DNA from: an uncultured Oscillospiraceae bacterium
Lineage (GTDB): Bacteria; Bacillota; Clostridia; Oscillospirales; Acutalibacteraceae
Direction: 5' to 3'
Assembly (NCBI GenBank): GCA_902465155.1
Contig: CABQLY010000005.1
Location: 72,376-136,375, forward strand
Length of the DNA stretch: 64,000 nt
This document shows positions 1 to 8,941 of the stretch, piece by piece. The notes below the pieces were generated by a model that had not been told where the DNA came from, ran no database searches, and saw only the letters and a program-made list of their open reading frames with translations. The position numbers were made by a program, and so were the translations under genes. Within the stretch, counting starts at the first letter, position 1. Every line of letters starts with the position of its first letter.

Positions 1-527
1 ACGCCATGCCCACCGCCGATTGCCTAACCGATTCTTGCGAGCAGGGGCCAAACGCCTTTAAAATTTGGGGCAGCACCGAAAACAGCCTAATAATGGCCGC
101 GTTTAATATTACCGAGCAGGAAACGCCGGTAACCGCCAAGCTAAGCCCGGCCAACACCTTGGCCGGTACCAACGGGGAGTATTTGGTATTTGATTATTTT
201 GCGCAAACGGCCTGCCTGTTGCCGGCCGGCGGCGCCGTTTTTGCCAGCCTGCCGGGGTATGACGACTTTAAATTTTTAAGCTTTGTGCCGGTACAAAACG
301 GCCGCGCGGTGGTAGGGCTTGTAAATAAATACATTGCCGGCGGCACCTTTCGGCAGCTAACGCCAAACGGTTACCTGGTTTACGGGGCGGGGCCCTTTGC
401 CTTTTACAGCAAGGTAAAGCCAAAAAATATTTTGCAAAACGGCTGCAAAGCCCCTTGCAAAAAGCAGGGCGAGCTGTATATAATAGAAGTAACAAGCCCA
501 AACAGCTTTGTAGAAATTAATTGTTAA
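1..527 (+). CDS. C-terminal part of a GH36-like (raffinose synthase/Sip1-related) protein, partial
   Basis: The reading frame is open at the left edge, so this is the 3' end of a longer gene; the first in-frame ATG (position 6) is probably internal. The visible part (about 175 residues) is a beta-rich C-terminal domain with SFVPV followed by AVVGLVNKYIAGG. This recalls the closing domain of raffinose-synthase/Sip1-type alpha-galactosidase-like proteins (FVPI...APIGLVDK pattern). The catalytic domain lies outside the window, so activity and substrate cannot be judged. The family call comes from motif memory; another beta-sandwich-ended glycosidase is possible. Confidence 0.5.
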   Translation, partial: AMPTADCLTDSCEQGPNAFKIWGSTENSLIMAAFNITEQETPVTAKLSPANTLAGTNGEYLVFDYFAQTACLLPAGGAVFASLPGYDDFKFLSFVPVQNGRAVVGLVNKYIAGGTFRQLTPNGYLVYGAGPFAFYSKVKPKNILQNGCKAPCKKQGELYIIEVTSPNSFVEINC

Positions 528-720
528 AATAAGCTTTGGTTTATTGGGCTAAGGGCGTTTCGGCCTTTGGCAAAAAAATTGGCTTTGCCGGCTAAAAGGG
601 GTTTAGGCTTTTTGGCCAAAAGGTTAGGGGCTTTGCAGGCAAGAAACTTTTCAGGCAAGGGGCTGCCGGCGTGCGGGGCCGCCTTGCCAACCTAAGCCTA
701 AGGCTAAACCAGCCTTTTAG

Positions 721-774
721 AAAGGGCTATTTCATTCGAAAAGGCTATTTCATTCGAAAAGGCTATTTCATTCA
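721..774. repeat. 18-bp tandem repeat, three copies, before uvrC
   Basis: Three units of 18 bp (721-738, 739-756, 757-774), each close to AAAAGGCTATTTCATTCG, are followed by a decayed fourth copy running into the uvrC ribosome binding site. The 528-720 stretch before them is A/T- and G-run-rich with no gene I can support. Confidence 0.9.
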
Positions 775-807
775 AAAGGGTTATTTAAAAAGTAAGGGGG
801 CAGATCT

Positions 808-2646
808 TTGAACGAAAATTTAAGCGTTTTACGCAAAAAGGCTATGGGTTTGCCCTTGCAGCCCGGCGTTTATTTTATGAAAAATAAGGCCGGCAAGGTT
901 ATTTATGTTGGCAAGGCCAAAAAGCTGAAAAACCGTGTTTCGCAGTATTTTGGCGCCGGCAACCAGCACACCTTAAAGGTTAAGCGCATGGTAGAAAATG
1001 TTGCGGATTTTGATTACATTATTTGCGACAGCGAATTTGAGGCTTTAATTTTAGAATGTTCTATGATTAAGCAGTACAGCCCCAAGTACAACATTTTGTT
1101 AAAGGACGATAAGGGCTACCACTACATTCGCATTACCAAAGGGGAATGGCCAAGCATTGGCGAGGTAAAGCAAAAGCTAAACGACGGCGCGGAGTATTTA
1201 GGGCCGTACAATTCGGGGTGGATTTTAAAGCAATCGGTAGATGAGGCTAAAAAAATTTTTAAGCTGGCGCAGTGCAACAAAAAATTCCCCTGCGACCGCC
1301 GCACCACCCGACCCTGCCTAAATTACCACATTGGCATTTGTTCGGCCCCGTGCAGCGGCAAAATTTCGGCTGCCGATTACCGCGAAGCGGTGCACCAGGC
1401 CGTGCAATTTATTAAAGAGGGCGGGCACACCGCCACCGCCCAGTTAAAAAAGCGCATGGAGCAGGCGGCCGAGCAGCTTGATTTTGAAACGGCCGCCAAG
1501 CTGCGCGATCGCATTTTTGCCATGGAGCGTTCGGCCGAGCGGCAAAAGGTTATTATCTCCAGCTACCCGGAGCAGGATGTGATTGCTTCCTCCCGCACCG
1601 AGAAGAATCAGTGCTTTGCCGTTATGAACTTTCGCGGCGGCCATTTGGTAGACCTGCGCTGCTACATTTTGCCCGAGCCGGACGATTTAGTGCAGGACAG
1701 AACCGAATTTTTACAGCGCTATTACGCAAACGCCAACACCGTGCCCGCCCGCATTGTGCTGGAGGGCGAAATTTTAGAGCCGGAGCTTACCGAGCAGTGG
1801 CTGCGCCAAAAGGCCGGCAAGGCGGTAAGCCTGGTGCTGCCGCAAAAGGGCGACCAGGAAAAGCTGCTGAAAATGTGCGCCTTAAACGCGGCCGAGCATT
1901 TGGCAAAATACGAGCACAAGGGCACACAGGATACCGCCGCGCTGGATGAACTGGCCCGGCTTTTAGGGCTTAAAAAACCGCCGGAATACATTGAGGGGTA
2001 CGATATTTCTAACACCATGGGCAGCGAGAATGTTGCGGGCATGACGGTGTTTTTTAACGGCCGGCCGCTAAAAAAGGCCTACCGCCGTTTTCGCATTAAA
2101 AGCTTTTCGGGGCAGGATGATTTTCGCTCTATGGCCGAGGTGCTGGATCGCCGGTTTTTAGAATATAAGGCCTGTAAAGCCGCCGGCGTTACCGAGGGCT
2201 TTGGCCGCCTGCCGGACCTAATTTTGTTAGACGGCGGCAAGGGCCAGCTAAGCGCCGTTGAGCCCATTTTAAAAAAGCACGGACTTAGCGTGCCGCTGTT
2301 TGGCATGGTAAAAGATTCTAAACACAAAACCCGCGCCGTTACAGCCGGCGGGCAGGATATTGCCATTAAAGGCAACCGCAGCGCCTACACGCTGGTTTCT
2401 ACCATTCAGGAGGAAACGCACCGCTTTGCCATTACCTACCACCGCAGCCGCAGCACCAAAAAGGGTCTTACCGCCGAGCTTAGCGAAATTTCCGGCGTAG
2501 GGCCGAAAAGGGTAAAGCTGCTGCTAAAAACCTTTAAAACCGTAACGGCCATTCAAAACGCAACGGTAGAGCAGCTAACAGCCGCCGGGCTGCCGGCCGC
2601 CGTTGCTCAAAATGTTTTTAACTTTTACCGTAAAGAAACCCTGTAA
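808..2646 (+). CDS. uvrC: UvrABC system protein C (excision nuclease subunit)
   Basis: Makes both incisions around a lesion in nucleotide excision repair after UvrA/UvrB loading. The 612 residues match the family length. An N-terminal GIY-YIG nuclease domain (about 16-95, with GVYFM and VIYVGKA) is followed by a Cys cluster (about 155-180, pattern CNKKFPC...CLNYHIGICSAPC) of the kind that binds an iron-sulfur cluster in UvrC. A UVR motif for UvrB contact lies near 210-240, then the UvrC RNase H-like nuclease, then C-terminal helix-hairpin-helix repeats (ISGVGPKRVK). The TTG start is chosen because AAGGGGG lies about 7 nt upstream. It stands alone and ends in a strong terminator. Confidence 0.98.
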   Translation: MNENLSVLRKKAMGLPLQPGVYFMKNKAGKVIYVGKAKKLKNRVSQYFGAGNQHTLKVKRMVENVADFDYIICDSEFEALILECSMIKQYSPKYNILLKDDKGYHYIRITKGEWPSIGEVKQKLNDGAEYLGPYNSGWILKQSVDEAKKIFKLAQCNKKFPCDRRTTRPCLNYHIGICSAPCSGKISAADYREAVHQAVQFIKEGGHTATAQLKKRMEQAAEQLDFETAAKLRDRIFAMERSAERQKVIISSYPEQDVIASSRTEKNQCFAVMNFRGGHLVDLRCYILPEPDDLVQDRTEFLQRYYANANTVPARIVLEGEILEPELTEQWLRQKAGKAVSLVLPQKGDQEKLLKMCALNAAEHLAKYEHKGTQDTAALDELARLLGLKKPPEYIEGYDISNTMGSENVAGMTVFFNGRPLKKAYRRFRIKSFSGQDDFRSMAEVLDRRFLEYKACKAAGVTEGFGRLPDLILLDGGKGQLSAVEPILKKHGLSVPLFGMVKDSKHKTRAVTAGGQDIAIKGNRSAYTLVSTIQEETHRFAITYHRSRSTKKGLTAELSEISGVGPKRVKLLLKTFKTVTAIQNATVEQLTAAGLPAAVAQNVFNFYRKETL

Positions 2647-2851
2647 GGGCCAAATTGGCAAATAAGCCGCTTGGCCGGGTTTGGTGTGTGCGTGCAGGTA
2701 TAGGGCAATTTGCCAAAACCGGTAACAGGGCAAGCAGCCGGTTAACCGTGCAGCCCGCCCAAAACCGGAACCCCAAAAACCAAGAAAGCACAAAGGCAAA
2801 GCCAACGCCAAAAGAAAAACGGAGTAAGGGTGGAAACCAATTAAAAAAACG

Positions 2852-2894
2852 AAAAAATACAGCCTGTACAATCAAAGTACAAGCTGTATTTTTT
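2852..2894. terminator. Rho-independent terminator after uvrC, bidirectional
   Basis: Arms AAAAAATACAGC and GCTGTATTTTTT enclose an inner TGTAC/GTACA stem with a 7-nt loop. A-run and T-run flank both sides, so it can end transcription from uvrC and from the opposite strand. Confidence 0.93.
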
Positions 2895-2954
2895 GCTATT
2901 TAAATTTTTAGGGTGAGCCAAGGGCGGCGCCCCAAGGTGTAAAGGCTGCGCACT

Positions 2955-3223
2955 GCGGTTGAAAACAGCCATGCGCCAAAGTTGAAAACTGTCATGCGCT
3001 GCGGTCGAAAACAGCCACGCGCTAAAATTGAAAGCTGTCACTTGTCAAAGCTGAAATTCACCACGCACTAAAGTTGAAAACAGCCACGCGCTAAAGTTGA
3101 AAGCTGTCATGCGCCAAAGCTTAAGGCTGTCACCCGCTAAAGTTAAAAGCTGCCATGCACCAAAACTGAAATTCACCGTACACTAAAGCTTAAAACCGCT
3201 GCACCCCAAAGCTTAAAGCTGCC
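2955..3223. repeat. 23-bp degenerate minisatellite, about 12 copies
   Basis: Eleven full 23-bp units from 2955 to 3207 plus a 16-nt partial unit to 3223. A typical unit reads AAAGTTGAAAACAGCCACGC plus GCT. Units 5 (3047) and 10 (3162) share the variant AAATTCACC, hinting at a five-unit higher-order period. The last unit runs into the ung stop codon and final codons. Because 23 is not a multiple of three and stops occur in the frames, it is not coding. No spacers are present, so it is not CRISPR. Confidence 0.92.
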
Positions 3224-3878
3224 AGTTAATGGGCTCTAACCCGTTTTGTATTAAAAATTCGTTGGTTTTTGAAAAATGCTTGCAGCCAAAAAAACCGCGA
3301 TAAGCCGAAAGAGGACTGGGGTGCGGGGCCTTTAGCTTTAGGTGCAGGGGGTTGGTAATAATTTCGGCCTTTTTGGCGGCCGGGCTGCCCCAAAGCAAAA
3401 AAACAACCGGGGTTTTCTTGTTGTTCAGCTTGGCAATTACATGGTCGGTAAAGGTCTCCCACCCGTGGCCGCGGTGGCTGCCGGCCTGCCCGCGCCGAAC
3501 GGTTAAAACCGTGTTTAGCATTAAAACCCCCTGCTCGGCCCAAGCGGTTAGGGTGCCGCCGGCGGGCGGTTGAAAGCCAATGTCGGATTGCAGCTCCTTG
3601 TAAATGTTTAACAGGCTGGGCGGCGGCTCAATGCCCGGCAAAACCGAAAAGCAGAGCCCGTGCGCCTGGTTTGGGCCGTGGTAGGGGTCTTGCCCAATAA
3701 TAACCGCCTTAATTTTGCTAAACGGAGTGTAGCGCAGCGCGTTAAAAATGTTGTGCATTTCGGGGTAAACGGTGCCGCTGCTGTATTCCTTTTTTAAAAA
3801 CTGCCGCAGCGTTAGGTAGTACGGCATTTTCCACTCGTCTTTTAAAATCTCGTCCCAGTCGTTTCCAATTTGAACCAT
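3213..3878 (-). CDS. ung: Uracil-DNA glycosylase, family 1
   Basis: Removes uracil from DNA at the start of base excision repair, in the cytosol. The 221 residues are typical. The catalytic water-activating motif GQDPYHGPNQAHGLCFSV (about residues 60-77) is intact, as are the uracil-binding LMLNTVLTVR segment and the C-terminal DNA-intercalating motif HPSPLSAYRGFFGCKHFSKTN shortened around HPSPLS. It is a single gene with its own promoter (3940-3968). Its 3' end is embedded in the last unit of the 23-bp repeat array. Confidence 0.98.
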   Translation of the reverse strand: MVQIGNDWDEILKDEWKMPYYLTLRQFLKKEYSSGTVYPEMHNIFNALRYTPFSKIKAVIIGQDPYHGPNQAHGLCFSVLPGIEPPPSLLNIYKELQSDIGFQPPAGGTLTAWAEQGVLMLNTVLTVRRGQAGSHRGHGWETFTDHVIAKLNNKKTPVVFLLWGSPAAKKAEIITNPLHLKLKAPHPSPLSAYRGFFGCKHFSKTNEFLIQNGLEPINWQL

Positions 3879-3939
3879 GGTAAACCCCCAAAAAGCGTTT
3901 TAAATTTTAGCGTGCCGCCTTAAATGGGGCACTGTTTTT

Positions 3940-3968
3940 ATTATAAAGGCCGGGCGCTGCGCTGTCAA
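3940..3968 (-). promoter_or_regulatory. Sigma-A promoter of ung
   Basis: On the minus strand TTGACA, 17 nt, TATAAT: a consensus promoter about 60 nt upstream of the ung start. Confidence 0.85.
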
Positions 3969-4008
3969 GTAAAGATGTTTTTGTCCGGCTGCTTTATTTA
4001 TTACGCTA

Positions 4009-4048
4009 TTTGTTGTCAAAAATAAACATTTTGTTGTCAAAAATAAAC
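4009..4048. promoter_or_regulatory. Two 19-bp direct repeats, 21 bp apart, upstream of the SGNH gene
   Basis: The 19-mer TTTGTTGTCAAAAATAAAC occurs at 4009-4027 and again, identical, at 4030-4048. The 21-bp period is two helical turns, so both copies face the same side of the DNA. They lie just upstream of a weak promoter-like region (TAAAAT near 4090) for the gene at 4174, as expected for activator or repressor sites. Confidence 0.5.
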
Positions 4049-4173
4049 TTTTTTAAGTTTCAATCTTTTCAAAAGCTGGTCAATATGTTAAAATAACAGT
4101 AGCATCAGCGGGCAATTTTTGTTGGGGAGCTTTGCGGTTTGCCGGGCTGAAATTTAATTGGGAGGATTATTGA

Positions 4174-7100
4174 ATGAAAAAGATTTTAGCTGTATTGCTA
4201 ACAGCCACTCTGCTTTTTGGCTCGGCGTTTGGCGCCTTTGCCGCAAGCGATGTTGAGATGGATGTTAGCGGGTTAGACGAAGGCAGCGGTGCGGTAACGG
4301 TTACCTTAAACCAACCGTATTTTGTTGAGGAAAACGGCGGCGTAGCCATGGGGAACGATTATGTCCTGGCAACCGCCAGCCAAACCGGCGAGGTAGAGGC
4401 AGGCACCACTGTGCAGTTTACGCTGCACGACCTGAACACCGTTGCCTACCGTTTTCTTGGCTGGTTTAACAGCGCCGGCAATTGCCTTTCTACCGAGCAA
4501 AGCTTTGCTTTAACGGTAGAAAACAGCGTAACGGTTACACCGCGGCTTGCCACCAAAAACATTATTGGCGAGGCCGCCGGGTTTGAGGGCTACGCCGCCG
4601 GCACCAACCTGCTGGTAAGCTCGGTAGAGCAGGCCCCCGGCAACGGCAAAATTGGTTTTGGTAAAAACGCAGGGTACGACGGTGCCGGCTCCGGCGCCAC
4701 CGCGTTGGTTTTAGACGCCAACGGTTTTGCCAAGCATTTTTCAAAAGCGGCGCTTAGCGGCGGCCGCGCGCTGGTAACCAACACCAATTACCGGGCGTTT
4801 GAATACGGCCTTTCGGTTAAAAAGAACACCATCTACACGCTAAGCTACCGCTGGCTTGCTAAAAGCAGCAAAACCAAAGCAGAGGGTGTTTATTACGGCA
4901 TTAACGCCACCTTTGTAAACTCGGCCTACAACCTGCCAAACGCCAATGCGGCCTCCAGCGGCACAACCGGTATGCTGGGCTTTGCTAAAATTGAGGGCTC
5001 CAGCGACGCCAAAACCTGGAACACCGCAACGGTTACCTTTAACAGCGGCGACTGTGAAACTGCTTATCTTTACATTTGCCCCACCAGCGACGGGAACCTT
5101 TCCGGCGCCTGCACCTTTGCAATAGACGATTTAATTTGCACCGAGCAGACCGAGCCGCAGACCTTTACCTTAGATATGAAATCCTGCGCCTCTTTGCAGC
5201 CGGCAAACTTTAGCCTAAAAAGCTTAGATTCTATTAGCTTAGGGCAAACGCTGAAATTTAAGGTGCTGTACGCCGGCAGCCAAAAGCCAACGGTTAAAAT
5301 GAACGGCGTGGTTTGCGAGCCGGATGAAAGCGGCTTTTACAGCGCCACGGTGCAAAATGCCAAGGCGGTGCTTTCGGTTCGCTTTGCGGGGGATGAAGCT
5401 TTGAACGATTGGGATAAGGATGACAATGGCCGCGACCTTTCGGCTTATAACGAAGAGGTTTATTTAGAGAATATTTGGAGCGGCGACACCGTTTATCAGG
5501 AGGCCGCCCTGTTCTACACCGGGCGGGATACCGTGCAGCTGCTGTACCCGGTAAGCGAAATGGTTTCGCTGCGCTCGTTTGATTTAAAAATTAACTATGT
5601 GCAGGGGGTAGACTACGAAATTACCGCCGACGGCAAAATAAAAAGGTTAGAGGGCGGCCGTATTCCGGTTTACACCGGCGCGCTGACCACTACGGAAAAG
5701 CCCAGCGTTAACGCTTTTCCGATTAAAGGCAACGAGAACGGCGAGTGGCTTACCTTTATTGGGGATAAAACCTTTCCGGCCTACGCCGTTTCGGCCACCT
5801 ACAAGCACAGCAAAACCTTTGAAAACGGCTTTCAACCCGCTGCGCCGGCCAGCCAAACCGAAAAGCTTAGCACGGTAATGCAAAAGCTAAAGCGCGGTGA
5901 GGAGGTTAACATTGTAGTTTACGGCGACAGTATTTCCTGCGGGTGGAGTAGCTCCGGTTTAAATGAGAATTTTGATATTTACGATACCGACCTAAAGCTG
6001 CACAGCGAAGTGCGGCCGGGCCATTATGTAATTAATGTTGCGCCCTACGCCCCCACTTGGATTGAAATGATGTTGGCCGGGCTGAAAAAGCAGTACCCCA
6101 ACGCAAAAATCAACCTAAAAAATCTGGCTTTGGGCGGCACCGCCTCCCCTTGGGGCGCCCAGCAAATTGAAAGGCGCCTGAACCTTTGGAAGGACGAACA
6201 AGGCAACCAGGTTGTGCCCGACCTTATTATGATTGGCTTTGGCGTAAACGACGCCAGCGGCACCGCCCCGGCAGCCTTTGGCCAAAATATTCAAACCATT
6301 ATTAATAAAGCGCGCAGCTTTACCGGCAACAGCAATATGGAGGCGCTTTTGTACTCCCCCATGCTGCCTAACCAGCGCGCCACTACTTGGGACGCCGAAA
6401 CCTGGCTGCTGCCTTACCAAGACCAGCTGCAGCAAATTGCCAACGCCGACGCCAAAACCGGCATTGTGCGCCTAACCGATATTTACACCGAAATCATAAA
6501 ATCTAAAGAGTGTGTAGATTATTTAAACACCAATGTAAACCACGGAAACGACTTTACCGCCCGCATTTACGCTACCGCCATGCTGGCCGCTTTTGGCGCA
6601 AAATCGGTAACCGATTTAACGGGTGGCGATGTAAACCAAGACGGCAGTGTAGATTTAAAAGATGTTTTAACCCTAACCCACTACGCGTTAGGCAACAACC
6701 CCAGCCCCTTTAACAACAACGCGGCCGATGTAAACGGCGACGACGCCATTGATTTAAAGGACGCCGCCTACCTGGCCCAATACCTTGCCGGCTGGAAAAA
6801 CCGCCCCCTGCATTATAGCATTACCGCCGCTTTGCAGCAGCAGGGGTATTACGAACCCCTGTTTCAAAAGGCAATTGCTAACGAGGGCAATAAAGCCCTG
6901 TTGGCTAAGGCCCTGCAAAAGGCAAAAAGCGGGCAAAATCTTACCGTAGTTGGTTTGGGCGGTTCTATTACGCAGGGCGCCCTTGCCACCGTGGCCGAAA
7001 ACCGCTACGGCGAGCGGGTGGCCGCCTGGCTGCAGCAGCAGTTCCCCGCCATTCAGGTAAAATACATTAACTCGGGCATTGGCGCTACTACCTCGCTGCT

Positions 7101-8052
7101 GGGCAAGGCCCGAATGGCCGAGCAGGTGCTAAGCTACAACCCGGATTTAGTAATTGTAGATTTTACCACCAACGACCAGGACGAGCAGCGCTACGCTTAC
7201 AGCTACGAGGCCGTAATTCGCACCCTGCTGGAAAAGCAAATTGCCACCGTTGCCATTTTGTTTGGCGCGGTAGAAAACAGCAAGTATAACGGCGGCAGCG
7301 GCACCTGCGAGCGCAAGCCCAACCGCGAGGCAATGCACCTGCCGGTGCTGGAATACTACAATGTGCCAACCGTTAATTACTACGGCGCACTGTGGGATTA
7401 TTTAGACAGCAATAAAGACGGCAAAAGCGACAGCGCCGATTTAGCCCAGTGGACCGCCCTTTGGGGGGACTACATTCACCCCAACAATGCGGGGCACCGC
7501 TTGGCGGCCAACGCCGTGAGCTACTACCTGCAAACGGTGCTGAACGAATTGCCAAGCATTGACCAAACTGTGCCCGAGCTGCCGCAAAGCTGCCTACACA
7601 GCGAAACCGCTGCGTACCTTGGCGTTACCATGTACAGCAAAAACAACATTGGCGCCAAGCTTACCAAGGCCGAAAAGGTTCATACCGGCTTTTACGGCAA
7701 CCGCGACGCCAACACCATTTTTAATTGGGAGCCTTGGCTAATTGAAAAGGACGGCTATTTGGAATTTACTTTAAATTCGCTGCAAAGCCTAACCCTAATG
7801 CACATTCAGGGCAACGCCGTAATTAAAGAGGTTGACGGCCAAAGCGGCAACAACTTTAGTATAACGCAAAACGCTTCGGTAACCGTTACCGTAAACGGAA
7901 CCGAAGTGTTGAAGGATACCGCAATTTCTTCCGGCAGCGCGCTGAACTGGGCCTCTGGCACCTACACCGGCAGCGTACAAGGGCCTGTAACGGTTCGCAT
8001 AACCTGCACCGCCGGCACCTACTGCTTAACTACCGCCCTAATTGGTGAATAA
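4174..8052 (+). CDS. Secreted double SGNH/GDSL esterase-like protein with internal dockerin
   Basis: 1292 residues. A signal peptide (1-24, ending AFGAFAA) predicts export. Next come an InlB-like repeat segment (about 70-125, FLGWFNSAGN) and a CBM-like beta domain (about 130-330). SGNH domain 1 (about 575-815) has GDSIS, NLALGG, GFGVND and a terminal NHGNDF. A type I dockerin-like pair (about 818-873) has DVNQDGSVDLKD and DVNGDDAIDLKD. SGNH domain 2 (about 920-1120) has GGSIT, GIGATTS, TTND and YIHPNNAGH. The C-terminus is a beta-rich domain. SGNH enzymes of this kind often deacylate plant or host polysaccharides; the substrate here is inference. Both SGNH units keep Ser and a terminal His. 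A dockerin between two catalytic domains is uncommon, since it is usually terminal. SD GGGAGG precedes the ATG. Confidence 0.9.
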   Translation: MKKILAVLLTATLLFGSAFGAFAASDVEMDVSGLDEGSGAVTVTLNQPYFVEENGGVAMGNDYVLATASQTGEVEAGTTVQFTLHDLNTVAYRFLGWFNSAGNCLSTEQSFALTVENSVTVTPRLATKNIIGEAAGFEGYAAGTNLLVSSVEQAPGNGKIGFGKNAGYDGAGSGATALVLDANGFAKHFSKAALSGGRALVTNTNYRAFEYGLSVKKNTIYTLSYRWLAKSSKTKAEGVYYGINATFVNSAYNLPNANAASSGTTGMLGFAKIEGSSDAKTWNTATVTFNSGDCETAYLYICPTSDGNLSGACTFAIDDLICTEQTEPQTFTLDMKSCASLQPANFSLKSLDSISLGQTLKFKVLYAGSQKPTVKMNGVVCEPDESGFYSATVQNAKAVLSVRFAGDEALNDWDKDDNGRDLSAYNEEVYLENIWSGDTVYQEAALFYTGRDTVQLLYPVSEMVSLRSFDLKINYVQGVDYEITADGKIKRLEGGRIPVYTGALTTTEKPSVNAFPIKGNENGEWLTFIGDKTFPAYAVSATYKHSKTFENGFQPAAPASQTEKLSTVMQKLKRGEEVNIVVYGDSISCGWSSSGLNENFDIYDTDLKLHSEVRPGHYVINVAPYAPTWIEMMLAGLKKQYPNAKINLKNLALGGTASPWGAQQIERRLNLWKDEQGNQVVPDLIMIGFGVNDASGTAPAAFGQNIQTIINKARSFTGNSNMEALLYSPMLPNQRATTWDAETWLLPYQDQLQQIANADAKTGIVRLTDIYTEIIKSKECVDYLNTNVNHGNDFTARIYATAMLAAFGAKSVTDLTGGDVNQDGSVDLKDVLTLTHYALGNNPSPFNNNAADVNGDDAIDLKDAAYLAQYLAGWKNRPLHYSITAALQQQGYYEPLFQKAIANEGNKALLAKALQKAKSGQNLTVVGLGGSITQGALATVAENRYGERVAAWLQQQFPAIQVKYINSGIGATTSLLGKARMAEQVLSYNPDLVIVDFTTNDQDEQRYAYSYEAVIRTLLEKQIATVAILFGAVENSKYNGGSGTCERKPNREAMHLPVLEYYNVPTVNYYGALWDYLDSNKDGKSDSADLAQWTALWGDYIHPNNAGHRLAANAVSYYLQTVLNELPSIDQTVPELPQSCLHSETAAYLGVTMYSKNNIGAKLTKAEKVHTGFYGNRDANTIFNWEPWLIEKDGYLEFTLNSLQSLTLMHIQGNAVIKEVDGQSGNNFSITQNASVTVTVNGTEVLKDTAISSGSALNWASGTYTGSVQGPVTVRITCTAGTYCLTTALIGE

Positions 8053-8073
8053 ATTTATTTTGTAAATAAAAGC

Positions 8074-8113
8074 AAACCGCCATGAACCTTTTTAAGGTTC
8101 ATGGCGGTTTTTT
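8074..8113 (+). terminator. Rho-independent terminator after the SGNH-dockerin gene
   Basis: Perfect stem AAACCGCCATGAACC / GGTTCATGGCGGTTT with a short T-rich loop and a T run. Confidence 0.95.
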
Positions 8114-8258
8114 GTGTAAATAAAGGGCTTTTTAAAGGGCATAAAGCCTTGGGCAAAATTGGGCGGTTGGGCGTTGGTACCAAGCCCTGTAAATTTAGTT
8201 GGTGCCGCTTTGTAAGCTTGGCTGGCGTTTTTGCGCGGCCACTATTTGGCCTAGGGGG

Positions 8259-8921
8259 TTAATACAACACCGTGTAATTTTCGCCGGTTAGCCCGGCAAC
8301 GGCGCCGCGCTGTAACAGGGCGGCGTTTTGCTCGTGCGCCAACAGCCATTTATTTTGCCGAAACAGCAGGCCCTGCCCCTCGCTGCCCTTGGGCAGCGGC
8401 AGGTTGGTGCCAACCGGCAGGCCAACTACGCAGCCAAAGCCCTGCGCCTGCACCTCGCACGGGCAAAAGTGCAAAGTAGTGGCATAAATTTCGGCAACCG
8501 TGCCGGCCGGCAGATAAAAGGCCTGCATTTTTTTGGTGTTCAGCCAGCCGTTTTTAAGGCTGCTGCGGCGCCCTAAAATTAAAACCAAATTGGTTACGGC
8601 AATGTTTAATTCGCTGCAGCAGTGCCACTCGGCGGCGTTTAATTGGCTGTTGTGCCCGTGGCAGTAGCCAAATTGGGCTTTTAGCCCGCCAAAAACGGCA
8701 AGGCTTAGCGGCGCGCAGTCGGGCAGTGCCTCAAACGCCGGTACGCTGGCTAAATACTCGCTGCCTTGCTCCGGCCTTTTCAGCGCTTCGGCTGCCTTTA
8801 AAAAGGCGGCGCCGCTTTGGGGCAGCAGGCGGCCGTATTCGGCAAATTCCGGCGCCGTTACCGGCAGCAGCGGCAGCGTGGGGTTTTTGGCTTTTAGTTG
8901 TGCTAAGGCTTCCCGGTTCAT
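8259..8921 (-). CDS. DUF4867 family protein, partner of the isomerase-like gene
   Basis: 220 residues, probably cytosolic. It resembles DUF4867 proteins: the segment NIAVTNLVLILGRR, then AFYLPAGTVAEIYATTLHFCPC and VVGLPVGTNLPLP look like a cupin-type beta core. The family is usually found beside L-fucose/L-arabinose isomerase-like genes, as here, so a role in sugar metabolism is likely, but the reaction is unknown. The ATG at 8921 is preferred over an in-frame TTG at 8936 because GGGGGAGG sits between them. It follows the isomerase gene by 20 nt and is probably cotranscribed. Confidence 0.75.
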   Translation of the reverse strand: MNREALAQLKAKNPTLPLLPVTAPEFAEYGRLLPQSGAAFLKAAEALKRPEQGSEYLASVPAFEALPDCAPLSLAVFGGLKAQFGYCHGHNSQLNAAEWHCCSELNIAVTNLVLILGRRSSLKNGWLNTKKMQAFYLPAGTVAEIYATTLHFCPCEVQAQGFGCVVGLPVGTNLPLPKGSEGQGLLFRQNKWLLAHEQNAALLQRGAVAGLTGENYTVLY

Positions 8922-8941
8922 AAGTTCCTCCCCCAAAAAAA

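Noticed and set aside
1611..1949. 112-aa frame within uvrC
   Set aside because: Out-of-frame shadow of uvrC with Arg/Ala-rich composition.
2655..2903. 82-aa plus-strand frame after uvrC
   Set aside because: It runs through the terminator hairpin, has no SD and low-complexity composition.
2955..3223. CRISPR array
   Set aside because: Units are contiguous with no unique spacers, and no cas genes are near.
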